From Gaiellasilicea sp037720595 (GTDB lineage: Bacteria; Actinomycetota; Thermoleophilia; Gaiellales; Gaiellaceae): a DNA stretch of 64,000 nt. Location: positions 62,001 to 126,000 of the forward strand of contig JBBJLW010000007.1 in the NCBI GenBank assembly GCA_037720595.1, in the 5' to 3' direction. Shown one piece after another: positions 32,939 through 41,951 of this stretch. The notes beneath the pieces were generated by a model, which searched no databases, was not told where the DNA came from, and worked only from the letters and a program-made list of their open reading frames with translations. A program made the translations under genes and the position numbers. How positions within the stretch are numbered: position 1 is the first letter of the stretch; each line of letters opens with the position of its first letter.

Positions 32939-33913
32939 TCAAACGGGAACGGGAGTTTGCTCGACCGCCTCCCGCACGAGCTCCTCGGCGGTCAGCCCGG
33001 CCGAGCGAGCCTCCGGCGCGAGGATCAGGCGATGGCCGAGCACCGGCGCGGCGATCGCCTTGACGTCGTCCGGAAGGACGTAGTCGCGGCCTTCCGACAG
33101 AGCGCGCGCCTTCGCGACGCGCAGGAGCGCGATCCCCGAGCGGGGACTGGCGCCGAGCGCGAGCCGGGAACTGCCCCGGGTGTGCCGGAGCAGCGCGACG
33201 ACGTAGCGGTGCAGGCTCTCCTCGACGAAGATCGAGCGAGCCTCGTCGATCGTGGTCAGCACCTCTCGGGCCGACGCGACCGGAGTGAGCGTCTCGAGCG
33301 GGGGGGCCGTTGTCTGCTCCGCCAGCATCCGAGCCTCGTCGGCGAGCTGCGGGTAGCCGAGTGAGAGCCGCATCGTGAAGCGGTCGAGCTGCGCCTCGGG
33401 AAGTGGATACGTACCCTCGTATTCGATCGGGTTCTGCGTCGCGAGCACCATGAACGGACGCTCGAGCGGGTAGCTCTCCCCGTCGATCGTCACCTGGATC
33501 TCCTGCATCGCCTCGAGGAGCGCCGACTGCGTCTTCGGCGAAGCGCGATTGATCTCGTCCACGAGCAGGACGTTCGCGAAGACCGGGCCGGCGCGGAACT
33601 CGAACGCGTTCGCCCGCTGGTTGAAGACGTTGACACCCGTCACGTCCGAGGGCAGCAGGTCGGGTGTGAACTGCAGGCGCGAGAAGTCGAGGTCGACCGA
33701 GCGTGCGAGCGCCTTCGCCAGCATCGTCTTCCCGACCCCCGGGAAGTCCTCGATGATCAAGTGCCCCTCCGCGACGAGGCAGAGCACGCACAGGCGGAGG
33801 GTCTCGACCGGCGCGTGGACGACCCGAGCGATGTTTGCGGCGATCCGGGCGAGCGTCTCGGCGGACGACGCCCGGCTTCCGGGATCGCCGGCGGGATCCC
33901 TACGCGCTTCCAC
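32939..33913 (-). CDS. MoxR family AAA+ ATPase
   Basis: A 324-residue AAA+ ATPase. Walker A is EDFPGVGKTMLAKALA, Walker B LLVDEINRASPKTQSALLEAM, and the sensor region MVLATQNPIEYEGTYPLPEAQ is diagnostic of MoxR. These chaperone-like ATPases pair with DUF58/VWA proteins. GTG at 33913 and GTG at 33928 are both possible starts because a 15-bp tandem duplication has copied the start region; both overlap the coaBC end. Confidence 0.92.
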   Translation of the reverse strand: MEARRDPAGDPGSRASSAETLARIAANIARVVHAPVETLRLCVLCLVAEGHLIIEDFPGVGKTMLAKALARSVDLDFSRLQFTPDLLPSDVTGVNVFNQRANAFEFRAGPVFANVLLVDEINRASPKTQSALLEAMQEIQVTIDGESYPLERPFMVLATQNPIEYEGTYPLPEAQLDRFTMRLSLGYPQLADEARMLAEQTTAPPLETLTPVASAREVLTTIDEARSIFVEESLHRYVVALLRHTRGSSRLALGASPRSGIALLRVAKARALSEGRDYVLPDDVKAIAAPVLGHRLILAPEARSAGLTAEELVREAVEQTPVPV

Positions 33914-35105
33914 TGCGCTCCTCTCCACTGCGCTCCTCGAGCAGGCGCTCGACCTCGTCCAGCACGGCGGCCGCGATCTCCGGCTTCGGCGCGCGCGTGA
34001 CGGAGCGTTCGCCGGCGCGCGTGAGGAGCACGACCTCGTTCTCGTCGGCATCGAATCCGATTCCCTCGCGGCCCACGTCGTTGTAGACGACGAGATCGAG
34101 GTTCTTGCTGTGCAGCATCGCGCGCTTGCGCTCGAGCCCGGCGACGCCCGTCTCCGCGCCGAAGCCGACGAGGACCTGGCCATTCCGCAAGCGGGCGCCG
34201 AGACCGGCGAGAACGTCGGTGGTCGGCTCGAGCGCGAGGCTCCATGACTCGGAGTCCTTCGGCCGCTTCGCGGCCAGCGGCTCGGCGGGACGGTAGTCGG
34301 CTACCGCAGCGGCCATGACGACGACGTCCGCCGCAGCGGCCCGGGCGCTCGTCTCGCGTTCGACGTCGGCTGCTGTGGGCGTCTCCACGACCGCTACCCC
34401 GGCCGGTGCAGCCACGGTGAGATTGGCCGCGAGAAGTGTGACCTCCGCCCCACGCCGGCGCGCTTCCGCAGCCACCGCAACGCCCATCTTTCCCGAGGAG
34501 CGGTTCCCGAGGAAACGGACGGAGTCGAGGGGCTCACGCGTCCCTCCGGCGCTCACCAGGACATGCTTGCCGGCGAGCACGCCGCTCACGCCCGCCGTCT
34601 CCGAGTCTCGGAGAGCCCGCGTCACGACGCCCGCGATCTCGGCCGGCTCGGCCATGCGACCCGCGCCGATCTCGCCCTCGGCGAGCTCGCCCTCGTCCGG
34701 CCCGACGACGATCGCGCCCCGTCCGCGCAGCACCTCTATGTTCGCCTGGGTCGCCGGGTGCTCCCACATGCGCGTATTCATCGCCGGCGCGACGACGAGC
34801 GGGCCTCGATGAGCGAGCGCGGCCTCGGTGACGACGTTGTCAGCGAGCCCGTGCGCCAGCTTGGCGAGGGTGTTCGCCGTCAGCGGCGCGATGACGAGCG
34901 CGTCGGCACGCTCCAGGTGCGGATAGAGATTCTCCGGGGGCGAGGTGCGGGCAAGCGCGTAGAACGTCTCGGGCGCGACGAAGCGCTCGACCCCGGGCGT
35001 CGGCAACGGAAGCACCTCATGGCCGGCGCGGACGAGCAGCCGAACCAGCTCACAGGCTTTGTAGGCCGCGATGCCACCGGTGATTCCGACGAGGATGCGT
35101 GCCAT
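33900..35105 (-). CDS. coaBC: Bifunctional phosphopantothenoylcysteine decarboxylase/phosphopantothenate-cysteine ligase
   Basis: A 401-residue coenzyme A biosynthesis enzyme. The N-terminal flavoprotein (CoaC) has GITGGIAAYKA, a His in ENLYPHLERAD that could be the catalytic one, and the PAMNTRMW substrate-clamp motif. The CoaB half contains SAGGTREPLDSVRFLGNRSSG and DVVVMAAAVADYRP. It follows rpoZ after a 50-bp gap. Confidence 0.96.
   Translation of the reverse strand: MARILVGITGGIAAYKACELVRLLVRAGHEVLPLPTPGVERFVAPETFYALARTSPPENLYPHLERADALVIAPLTANTLAKLAHGLADNVVTEAALAHRGPLVVAPAMNTRMWEHPATQANIEVLRGRGAIVVGPDEGELAEGEIGAGRMAEPAEIAGVVTRALRDSETAGVSGVLAGKHVLVSAGGTREPLDSVRFLGNRSSGKMGVAVAAEARRRGAEVTLLAANLTVAAPAGVAVVETPTAADVERETSARAAAADVVVMAAAVADYRPAEPLAAKRPKDSESWSLALEPTTDVLAGLGARLRNGQVLVGFGAETGVAGLERKRAMLHSKNLDLVVYNDVGREGIGFDADENEVVLLTRAGERSVTRAPKPEIAAAVLDEVERLLEERSGEERSGSA
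33909..33938. repeat. 15-bp tandem duplication at coaBC end/moxR start
   Basis: TCCACTGCGCTCCTC occurs twice without a gap. In coaBC it encodes a repeated EERSG at the C-terminus. On the same strand it duplicates the moxR GTG start and its AGGAG-type ribosome-binding site. Confidence 0.75.
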
Positions 35106-35155
35106 CGCGGCACATTGTGCCCGTCCGCATCTGTCGACCGCGTACAGGCCCGGAT

Positions 35156-35401
35156 CTAGCGCTTGTAGGCGTACTTGATCTTGCCCTGGGCGACTTCTTC
35201 CAGGGACATCGTCAAGTAGTTCTTCGAGCGCGACTCCACCAGGGGCGGCGGCGCTTCCTCGAAGCCCATGCCCTCGCCGAGCTGGTGGTGATAGTTGTTG
35301 ATCTGCCGAGCGCGTTTGGCGGAGACGATGACGAGCGCGTAGCGCGAGTCGACTCCGCCGTTCTCGGTGTCCAGCAACTGATCGATGCGAGGGTGGATCA
35401 T
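35156..35401 (-). CDS. rpoZ: DNA-directed RNA polymerase omega subunit
   Basis: An 81-residue omega subunit that stabilises the beta' subunit. It begins MIHPRIDQLL and contains SRYALVIVSAKRARQINNY, the conserved core, and ends SLEEVAQGKIKYAYKR. The ATG overlaps the gmk stop by 4 nt. The gene sits in the actinobacterial mihF-gmk-rpoZ-coaBC order. Confidence 0.95.
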   Translation of the reverse strand: MIHPRIDQLLDTENGGVDSRYALVIVSAKRARQINNYHHQLGEGMGFEEAPPPLVESRSKNYLTMSLEEVAQGKIKYAYKR

Positions 35402-36000
35402 CGCCGGGTCATGGTACCTGCGAGGACGAGCTCCCGCTCGACGAGGGCCGAGAGCGCCTCGGTCGCGCGCTCGACGTCGTCGTTTCTGACCATGTAGCGA
35501 AACCGGTGCGCCTGCTCGAGCTGCCAGCGCGCGAGCTCGATCCGCTCGCCGATCTCGCCGGAGCTCTCCGTGGCCCGCGCCCGCAGCCGGCGCTCGAGCT
35601 CGAGCACGTCGGCGGCGATGAAGAGCGTCACGCTGGCCGCGACCTGTTCCTGGACGCGCAGCGCCCCGTCGATCTCGAGCTCGAGCACGCAGACCCGACC
35701 GTCGTCCGCGATCCGGTCGATCTCCGTCGCGAGGGTGCCGTAGCGCCCACCGACGTACTGCACGTGCTCGAGGAACGCGCTGCCGGCGATCCGCCGGGTG
35801 AACTCGGCCTCGGTCAGGAACCAATACTCGCGACCGTCCTCTTCGCCGGGTCGTTGCACCCGGGTCGTGGCGGAGACGGCCACCTCGAGCTCGGGGAGCC
35901 GGTCGGCCAACTGCTTGATCAGCGTCCCCTTGCCGGCGCCGGAAGGGCCGGTGATCACGAAGACCGGAGGGATTCCGCCTCTAGCGGTTGAAGAGGCCAA
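35398..36000 (-). CDS. gmk: Guanylate kinase
   Basis: A 200-residue GMP kinase. The P-loop is ITGPSGAGKGTLIKQL; SATTRVQRPGEEDGREYWF is the GMP-binding region and ELEIDGALRV the LID/second-site region. The start is TTG at 36000, overlapping the mihF end by 20 nt; no ATG or GTG lies between it and the P-loop. Confidence 0.95.
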   Translation of the reverse strand: MASSTARGGIPPVFVITGPSGAGKGTLIKQLADRLPELEVAVSATTRVQRPGEEDGREYWFLTEAEFTRRIAGSAFLEHVQYVGGRYGTLATEIDRIADDGRVCVLELEIDGALRVQEQVAASVTLFIAADVLELERRLRARATESSGEIGERIELARWQLEQAHRFRYMVRNDDVERATEALSALVERELVLAGTMTRR

Positions 36001-36310
36001 TGAGCTCGGCCCGCTGGCGCTCGGAGAGACCGCCCACCGTCTTCGACTGGCTGATCCGGCAGTGGTTCAGGAGCCGCGCGGCCTTGACCCGACCGAACTT
36101 GGGCACCGCCATCAGCATGTCGAACACCTTCGCCGTCGAGACGTACTCGGGTGGATCCATCAGGATCGCCTCGATCTGGATCTGGCCGTCCTTGAGATCC
36201 TTCTTCAGCTTGGCGCGCCTGACGCGGATGTCATTCGCCCGTTTCAACGCCTCCATCCGCTGGTCGAGCGACCGCAGGGGAGCCTGGGCTTGCGTCTTCG
36301 TCGTCACCAT
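35981..36310 (-). CDS. mihF: Actinobacterial integration host factor
   Basis: A 109-residue nucleoid protein of the mIHF family, which is unrelated to proteobacterial IHF and binds and bends DNA without a strong sequence preference. The conserved region runs from RVRRAKLKKDLKDGQ through VPKFGRVKAARLLNHCRIS to VGGLSERQRAELIGLF. It is the best single marker for Actinomycetota in this window. It precedes gmk. Confidence 0.94.
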   Translation of the reverse strand: MVTTKTQAQAPLRSLDQRMEALKRANDIRVRRAKLKKDLKDGQIQIEAILMDPPEYVSTAKVFDMLMAVPKFGRVKAARLLNHCRISQSKTVGGLSERQRAELIGLFNR

Positions 36311-36397
36311 GAGCGCGGGATACTACCACCCTTGCCGCTGCGGTCAAGAAGTGCGTTTTTTGCCTGTTTCCAGGTATTTTGCGATTTCGTTGTCGGA

Positions 36398-37240
36398 TCA
36401 GGCGACGCTACGCTGCTGGGATCGGACGGCGAGGCCGCGCGCGGCGAATGGATTGTCCAAGTTTCGTGCAGCGGCCTCGGCGTCGAGCTCGGCACGGATT
36501 CGAACAGGGCTTTCCGGCTCGACGAAGAGGATCGTGCCGAGCGCGACGGAGCTCGCTCCGACGGCGACGAGCTCGAGCGCGTCCAAGCCTGTGCGAACGC
36601 CGCCCATCCCGACGATCGGCAGCTCGACAGCGTTGGCGCAGGCATACACCGCCGCGAGCGCGACGGGTTTCAGCGCCGGCCCGGAGTAGCCGCCTACCGC
36701 GGTACCGAGGGTCGGCCGGAGGTCTCTGTCGAGCGTGAGGCCGCGCAGGGTGTTCACGAGCGAGAGTCCGTCGGCGCCGGCGGCCTCGACCGCACGGGCG
36801 TGCTCGGCGAGGTTCCAGGCGGCCGGCGAGAGTTTCGCGTAGAGCGGCAGCTCCGTCGCCTCGCGGCAGGCGGCCACGATTTCCGCTGCCCCCTCGGGCG
36901 CCTCGTCGACGTTCGGGCAGGACAGGTTGAGCTCGATCGTCACGTCTTCGAGCCGCGCACACGTCTCGGCGTAGTCGGCGGCGCTGAAGCCGCCGACCGA
37001 GACCCAGAGCGGCACGCCGAGCCGGCGCAGTTGCGGCAACACCTCGGCCAGAAAGCGCTCACGGCCCGGGTTGGCCAGCCCGATCGAGTTGAGCATCCCC
37101 GCCTCTGTCTCCGCGATCCGCACGGGTGGGTTTCCCTCGCGCTGCTCGGGGGTGATCGTCTTCGTGACGAAGGCGTCGAGCGAGCGTGCCACCTCCGGCG
37201 CCGTCAGCGCGTCGAGGCAGCCCGAGGCGTTGAGGAGCAT
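36398..37240 (-). CDS. pyrD: Dihydroorotate dehydrogenase catalytic subunit (class 1B)
   Basis: A 280-residue flavoprotein that oxidises dihydroorotate to orotate. NASGCLDAL corresponds to the FMN-binding start, EAGMLNSIGLANPG and ELNLSCPNVDE are class 1 signatures with the active-site Cys, and VGMGGVRTGLDALE binds the FMN phosphate. The N-terminus is about 15-20 residues shorter than usual. The ATG at 37240 shares one base with the pyrK stop (TGATG), showing coupling. Confidence 0.94.
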   Translation of the reverse strand: MLLNASGCLDALTAPEVARSLDAFVTKTITPEQREGNPPVRIAETEAGMLNSIGLANPGRERFLAEVLPQLRRLGVPLWVSVGGFSAADYAETCARLEDVTIELNLSCPNVDEAPEGAAEIVAACREATELPLYAKLSPAAWNLAEHARAVEAAGADGLSLVNTLRGLTLDRDLRPTLGTAVGGYSGPALKPVALAAVYACANAVELPIVGMGGVRTGLDALELVAVGASSVALGTILFVEPESPVRIRAELDAEAAARNLDNPFAARGLAVRSQQRSVA

Positions 37241-37938
37241 CAGGCCGCACTCGCGAGGACCGGGCCCTCGACGCAGAGTCGTTTCAGCTCGCCGTCGATC
37301 TCCACGGCGCAGCCGTAGCAGGCGCCGTAGCCGCAGGCCATCGGTGCTTCCCAGGCGAGCTGAGCGGCCGGGACGAGCAGCTGCAGCGCCCGGAGCATCG
37401 GCTCCGGGCCGCAAGCCAGGACATCGTGCAGCTCTGCGGGCAGCAGGTCGGTGACGAGGGCGGGCTCGATGCAGATCTCGGCGTTCGGCACGAGCGCCGC
37501 GGCCTCAGCGTGCCCCTCGGTGCGGAAGCCGAGGATCGCCGGCGGGCTTCCGTTGCCGGGGCCGGCGAGCCTCTGGGAGAGGAACGGCAACGGAGCGATC
37601 CCGATCCCACCGCCTACGAGGAGGGGCCGCTCGACGTCGAGGTCGAAACCGCGTCCGAACGGCCCGAGCAAGTGCAGCTCGTCGCCGAGCTCGAGCTCGC
37701 AGAGCGCGCGAGTGCCCGGGCCGACCGGGTCGATCAGGAACGCCAGCTCGAAGCGCGTCGCCAGGCAGATGCTCATCGGCCGCGGGAGCAGCCGTCCGGG
37801 TGCCTCGAGCATGAAGAACTGACCCGGCTCACCGGGCTCCGAGTCGGCGCGCTCGATCCGAAGCAGCGTGTAGGGGCCGATCGGCTCCACGCCGACGACG
37901 CTATGCAGCCCGCGTCGCACCGTTCGCCCGTTCGGCAA
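37240..37938 (-). CDS. pyrK: Dihydroorotate dehydrogenase electron transfer subunit
   Basis: A 232-residue ferredoxin-reductase-like subunit that passes electrons from dihydroorotate dehydrogenase to NAD. PGQFFMLEAPGRLLPRPMSI binds FAD, LLVGGGIGIAPLPFL is the NAD region, and the C-terminus has the [2Fe-2S] cluster ligands in MACGYGACYGCAV with a fourth Cys in KRLCVEGPV. It starts inside the end of carB at TTG 37938, or at GTG 37920. Confidence 0.93.
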   Translation of the reverse strand: MPNGRTVRRGLHSVVGVEPIGPYTLLRIERADSEPGEPGQFFMLEAPGRLLPRPMSICLATRFELAFLIDPVGPGTRALCELELGDELHLLGPFGRGFDLDVERPLLVGGGIGIAPLPFLSQRLAGPGNGSPPAILGFRTEGHAEAAALVPNAEICIEPALVTDLLPAELHDVLACGPEPMLRALQLLVPAAQLAWEAPMACGYGACYGCAVEIDGELKRLCVEGPVLASAA

Positions 37939-40909
37939 CCTGGCCCGCCGCGGCCGCCTCCTGCTCGAGCCGCTCCTGCAGCGAGCACGGGATCTCGAAG
38001 CGACCGTGCGCGATCGCGGCGACCGCCAGTCTGGCCGCCGCCAGCGTCGTAATGCAGGGCACGCGCGCCGAGAGGGCCGCCTCCCGGATGAGGGAGCCGT
38101 CGAGCCGCGCGCCGGAGCCCTGCGGCGTGTTGACGACGAGATTGCAACGGCCGCTGCGGATCAGCTCGACCACGGTTGCCGCGTCGGCGCTCGACTCCGA
38201 GACCTTCTCCACTCGCTCGACTTCGAGACCCGCCGCTTCGAGCGTCCACGCCGTTCCCGCAGTCGCGACGAGCCGGAAGCCGAGATCGGCCAGCTGCGCG
38301 GCCACAGGTACGACGCCGGGCTTGTCCGCGGCCCTGACGGAGAGGAAGGCGGTGCCGCCCGTCGGGAGCGGCCGGCCGGCCGCACGCTCGGCCTTCGCGA
38401 AGGCGGTCGGCAGGTCGTCGGCGCTCGCCATCACCTCGCCGGTCGAGCGCATCTCCGGCCCGAGCACCGGATCGGAGCCGGGGAACCGCGCGAAGGGGAG
38501 CACCGCCGCCTTCACGCTCACCTGCGCCGGTCGCCGTTCGACCCCCAGCTCGAGCTCGTGGAGGCGCGCGCCGGCAGCGAGCCGGGCCGCCGCGTCGACG
38601 AGGTTGATTCCCGTCGCCTTCGAGGCGAACGGCACCGTCCGGGAAGCCCGCGGATTCGCCTCGAGCACGTGCAGCTCGCCCTCGACGAGCGCAAGCTGGA
38701 CGTTCAGCAGCCCGACGACGCCGAGCGCCGGGCCGAGACGCCGCACGACGCGGCAGACCTCGCGGTAGGTCTCGTCATCGAGCGAGGGCGCAGGCAGGAC
38801 GCAGGACGAGTCGCCCGAGTGGATGCCCGCCTCCTCGACGTGCTCCATCACCGCGCCGATGTAGACCGAGACACCGTCGCAGAGGGCATCCACGTCGATC
38901 TCGAGCGCGCCTTCGAGAAAGCGATCGACGAGGACCTCTCCGGCGATCCCCTTCATCGTCTCGCGAACCTGTGCGGCCTCGTAGCAGACCCGCATCGCGC
39001 GGCCGCCGAGGACGTAGCTCGGTCGCAGGAGCACCGGATAGCCGATCCGCTCGGCGAGCTCGACCGCCTCGTCGCTCTCGGCGGCGATCCCCCACTTCGG
39101 GCAGCGCAGGCCGAGCTCGGCGAGGAGCGAGCCGAAGCGCTCCCGATCCTCGGCGAGGTCGATCGCCTCGACCGGTGTCCCGAGCAGCTTGAAGCCCGCG
39201 GCCTCGATCGCACCCGCGAGCTTCAGCGGCGTCTGGCCGCCGAACTGGGTCACGACTCCGACGGGCTGCTCGCGCTCGAGGATCGGCAGGACGTACTCCT
39301 CGGTCAGCGGCTCGAAGTAGAGCCTGTCGGAGGTGTCGTAGTCGGTCGAGACCGTCTCGGGGTTGCAGTTGATCATCACGGCCTCGTAGCCCTGGGCGCG
39401 GAAGCTCTGGACCGCGTGGACGCAGCAGTAGTCGAACTCGATCCCCTGGGCGATCCGGTTCGGGCCGGAGCCCAGGATGACGACGCGCTGTCTGAGACCC
39501 GTCGGTGGCGCCTCGTCTGCCTCGCCGACAGTCGAGTAGTAGTAGTTGGAGCCGGCCTCGACCTCTCCCGCACAGGAGTCAACGCGACGGTAGGCGCGCT
39601 TGCCCGTCGGGAGTCCGTTCGCGCGCAACTGCTCGAGCTCGCGCTGGAACCAGGGATGGACACCCTCCGGAACGTGCTCGAGGTCGGGCCACGGCGTCAC
39701 CGCCGCCGCATCGAGCTCGCGGCTGACGAACGCCTTCCAGAACGCCTCCTGGAAGGTCCGGCCGATCCCCATCGCCTCGCCGACCGACTTCATCTGGGTG
39801 CCCAGCGTCGTGTCCGCGCCGGGGAACTTCTCGAAGGCGAAGCGCGGCACCTTGACCACGACGTAGTCGAGGGAGGGCTCGAAGCTCGCCGGCGTCGTCT
39901 TCGTCAGGTCGTTAGGGATCTCGTCCAGCGTGTAGCCGACCGCGAGCTTGGCCGCAACCTTCGCGATCGGATAGCCCGTCGCCTTGGAGGCGAGCGCGGA
40001 GCTGCGCGAGACGCGCGGGTTCATCTCGATCACGCGAACGTCGCCGGTCGCGCGATTGCGCGCGAACTGGATGTTCGAGCCGCCCGTCTCGACCCCGACC
40101 GCGCGGACAACGGCTGCGGCGGCGTCACGGAGCTCCTGATAGGCCTCGTCGGAGAGTGTGAGCTGCGGCGCCACCGTGACCGAGTCGCCGGTGTGGACGC
40201 CCATCGGATCGAGGTTCTCGATCGAGCAGACGACGACGACGTTGTCGCGCCGGTCGCGGATCACCTCGAGCTCGAACTCGTCCCAGCCACTCAAGCTCTC
40301 CTCGACCAGCACTTGTCGGATCGGGCTCTCTCGCAAACCGATCTCCACCTGACTGCGGAGTTCGCTCTGCGACAAGGCGAAGCCGCCGCCGTGGCCGCCC
40401 AACGTGAACGCCGGGCGAACGACGGCAGGAAGGGCGATGCCTTCGATGTCCTCGAGCGATGTCACGATCTTCGAGCTCGGCACCCGGAGCCCGCAGCTCC
40501 GAACCGCATCGCGGAAGAGCTCGCGGTCCTCGGCGCGCCTGATCACCTCGACGGAGGCTCCGAGGAGCTCGATCCCGAGTGCCTCGAGCACACCTTCCTC
40601 CGCCAGCTCGATCGCGAGGTTGAGCGCCGTCTGACCGCCGAGCGTCGGCAGGAGCGCGTCGGGCCGCTCGCGGCCGAGCACGTCGGCGACGCCCTCGAGG
40701 TCGAGCGGCTCGAGGTAGGTGCGATCGGCGAACCCCGGATCGGTCATGATCGTGGCCGGGTTCGAGTTGACGACGATCGTCCGGAAGCCGTCCTCACGAA
40801 GCACCTTCAGCGCCTGGCAGCCCGCGTAGTCGAACTCGCAGGCCTGGCCGATCACGATCGGCCCCGATCCGATCAGGCAGATCGAGCGAAGGTCGGTTCT
40901 ACGCGGCAT
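37901..40909 (-). CDS. carB: Carbamoyl-phosphate synthase large subunit
   Basis: A 1002-residue synthetase with two homologous ATP-grasp halves. It begins RSICLIGSGPIVIGQACEFD; the first carboxy-phosphate domain has IEMNPRVSRSSALASKATG and the second carbamoyl-phosphate domain has HVLEANPRASRTVPFASKATG-like sequence. The C-terminal allosteric domain follows SVRAADKPGVVPVA. It is slightly shorter than the E. coli protein. The ATG at 40909 overlaps the carA end by 11 nt. A long open frame on the other strand is a shadow. Confidence 0.97.
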   Translation of the reverse strand: MPRRTDLRSICLIGSGPIVIGQACEFDYAGCQALKVLREDGFRTIVVNSNPATIMTDPGFADRTYLEPLDLEGVADVLGRERPDALLPTLGGQTALNLAIELAEEGVLEALGIELLGASVEVIRRAEDRELFRDAVRSCGLRVPSSKIVTSLEDIEGIALPAVVRPAFTLGGHGGGFALSQSELRSQVEIGLRESPIRQVLVEESLSGWDEFELEVIRDRRDNVVVVCSIENLDPMGVHTGDSVTVAPQLTLSDEAYQELRDAAAAVVRAVGVETGGSNIQFARNRATGDVRVIEMNPRVSRSSALASKATGYPIAKVAAKLAVGYTLDEIPNDLTKTTPASFEPSLDYVVVKVPRFAFEKFPGADTTLGTQMKSVGEAMGIGRTFQEAFWKAFVSRELDAAAVTPWPDLEHVPEGVHPWFQRELEQLRANGLPTGKRAYRRVDSCAGEVEAGSNYYYSTVGEADEAPPTGLRQRVVILGSGPNRIAQGIEFDYCCVHAVQSFRAQGYEAVMINCNPETVSTDYDTSDRLYFEPLTEEYVLPILEREQPVGVVTQFGGQTPLKLAGAIEAAGFKLLGTPVEAIDLAEDRERFGSLLAELGLRCPKWGIAAESDEAVELAERIGYPVLLRPSYVLGGRAMRVCYEAAQVRETMKGIAGEVLVDRFLEGALEIDVDALCDGVSVYIGAVMEHVEEAGIHSGDSSCVLPAPSLDDETYREVCRVVRRLGPALGVVGLLNVQLALVEGELHVLEANPRASRTVPFASKATGINLVDAAARLAAGARLHELELGVERRPAQVSVKAAVLPFARFPGSDPVLGPEMRSTGEVMASADDLPTAFAKAERAAGRPLPTGGTAFLSVRAADKPGVVPVAAQLADLGFRLVATAGTAWTLEAAGLEVERVEKVSESSADAATVVELIRSGRCNLVVNTPQGSGARLDGSLIREAALSARVPCITTLAAARLAVAAIAHGRFEIPCSLQERLEQEAAAAGQVAERANGATRAA

Positions 40910-41951
40910 TGGACTTGACCTCGTCGAGCCAGCGCTCGAGGATCGGCCACGCGTCGTGCGGCCCCGGCCCGGCCTCGGGATGGAACTGAGCCGAACGCGC
41001 GCGCAGCTCCGGGAAGTCGAAGCCCTCGACGGTGCCGTCGTAGAGGGAGACATGCGTGGCCTCCCGTGCATCCGTCGGCGCAACCGCGAAGCCGTGGTTC
41101 TGGCTCGTCACGAGCACGCGGCCGGTCGTCCGCTCGAGCACCGGATGGTTCGTGCCGCGATGTCCGAACGGGAGCTTGAAGGTCGTGTGGCCGGTCGCGA
41201 GCCCGAGGAGCTGGTGCCCGAGGCAGATCCCGAGCACGGGCACACGCCCAAGGAGTTGCTCGACCACGCGAACCTCGTTGCGGAGCGGCTCCGGGTCGCC
41301 CGGCCCATTCGAGAGCAGGACGGCGTCGTAGCCGGCGAGCTCGTCCGCTTCGGCCGTGTGCGGGAGCACCGTCACGTGAGCCCCCGCGCCGGTCAGACGG
41401 CGCAGGATCGAGCGCTTACAGCCGTAATCCACGACCGCGACGCGAATCGAGCCGTGCTCCGAGTGGACGTAGGGTTCGCCGGTCGACACATGGGCCACGA
41501 GCGAGCGGCCGTCCATCGACGGCAACTCCCGCACTGCGGCCAACGCCTCGTCGGGCGCCAGCGCCGTCGCGACGGCTGCAGCTCGCATGGCGCCGCCTTC
41601 GCGCAACCGCAGTACGAGCGAGCGCGTGTCGATCCCGGTGATTCCCACGATCCCGCGCTCGACAAGCCATCCGGTCCACTCCGGGCCGCGGGCCTCGCGC
41701 ATCAGCACCGCCTTCGCATGGGCGCCGGCCGACTCCGAACGAGAAGCAGCGACGCCGTAGTTACCGACCATCGGGGCCGTGAAACAGACGAGCTGCTCCG
41801 CGTAGCTCGGGTCGGTGACGGTCTCCTGGTAGCCGGTCATCGCGGTCGTGAAGACAGCCTCTCCGAAGGCGACGCCCTCCGCTCCCACCGACTCGCCGCG
41901 GAAGATCGTCCCGTCCTCGAGCGCCAGGTAACAGTCCGGCTCGTGCGTCAT
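40899..41951 (-). CDS. carA: Carbamoyl-phosphate synthase small subunit
   Basis: A 350-residue glutaminase subunit that supplies ammonia to CarB. The class I amidotransferase triad is visible: Cys in VLGICLGHQLLGLA, and His/Glu in AQFHPEAGPGPHD. The N-terminal domain has AMTGYQETVTDPSYA. The ATG overlaps the pyrC stop by 4 nt. Confidence 0.97.
   Translation of the reverse strand: MTHEPDCYLALEDGTIFRGESVGAEGVAFGEAVFTTAMTGYQETVTDPSYAEQLVCFTAPMVGNYGVAASRSESAGAHAKAVLMREARGPEWTGWLVERGIVGITGIDTRSLVLRLREGGAMRAAAVATALAPDEALAAVRELPSMDGRSLVAHVSTGEPYVHSEHGSIRVAVVDYGCKRSILRRLTGAGAHVTVLPHTAEADELAGYDAVLLSNGPGDPEPLRNEVRVVEQLLGRVPVLGICLGHQLLGLATGHTTFKLPFGHRGTNHPVLERTTGRVLVTSQNHGFAVAPTDAREATHVSLYDGTVEGFDFPELRARSAQFHPEAGPGPHDAWPILERWLDEVKSNAA

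Noticed and set aside
38006..40918. 970-codon plus-strand open frame
   Set aside because: Exactly opposite carB, whose motifs are unmistakable; the frame has shadow composition.
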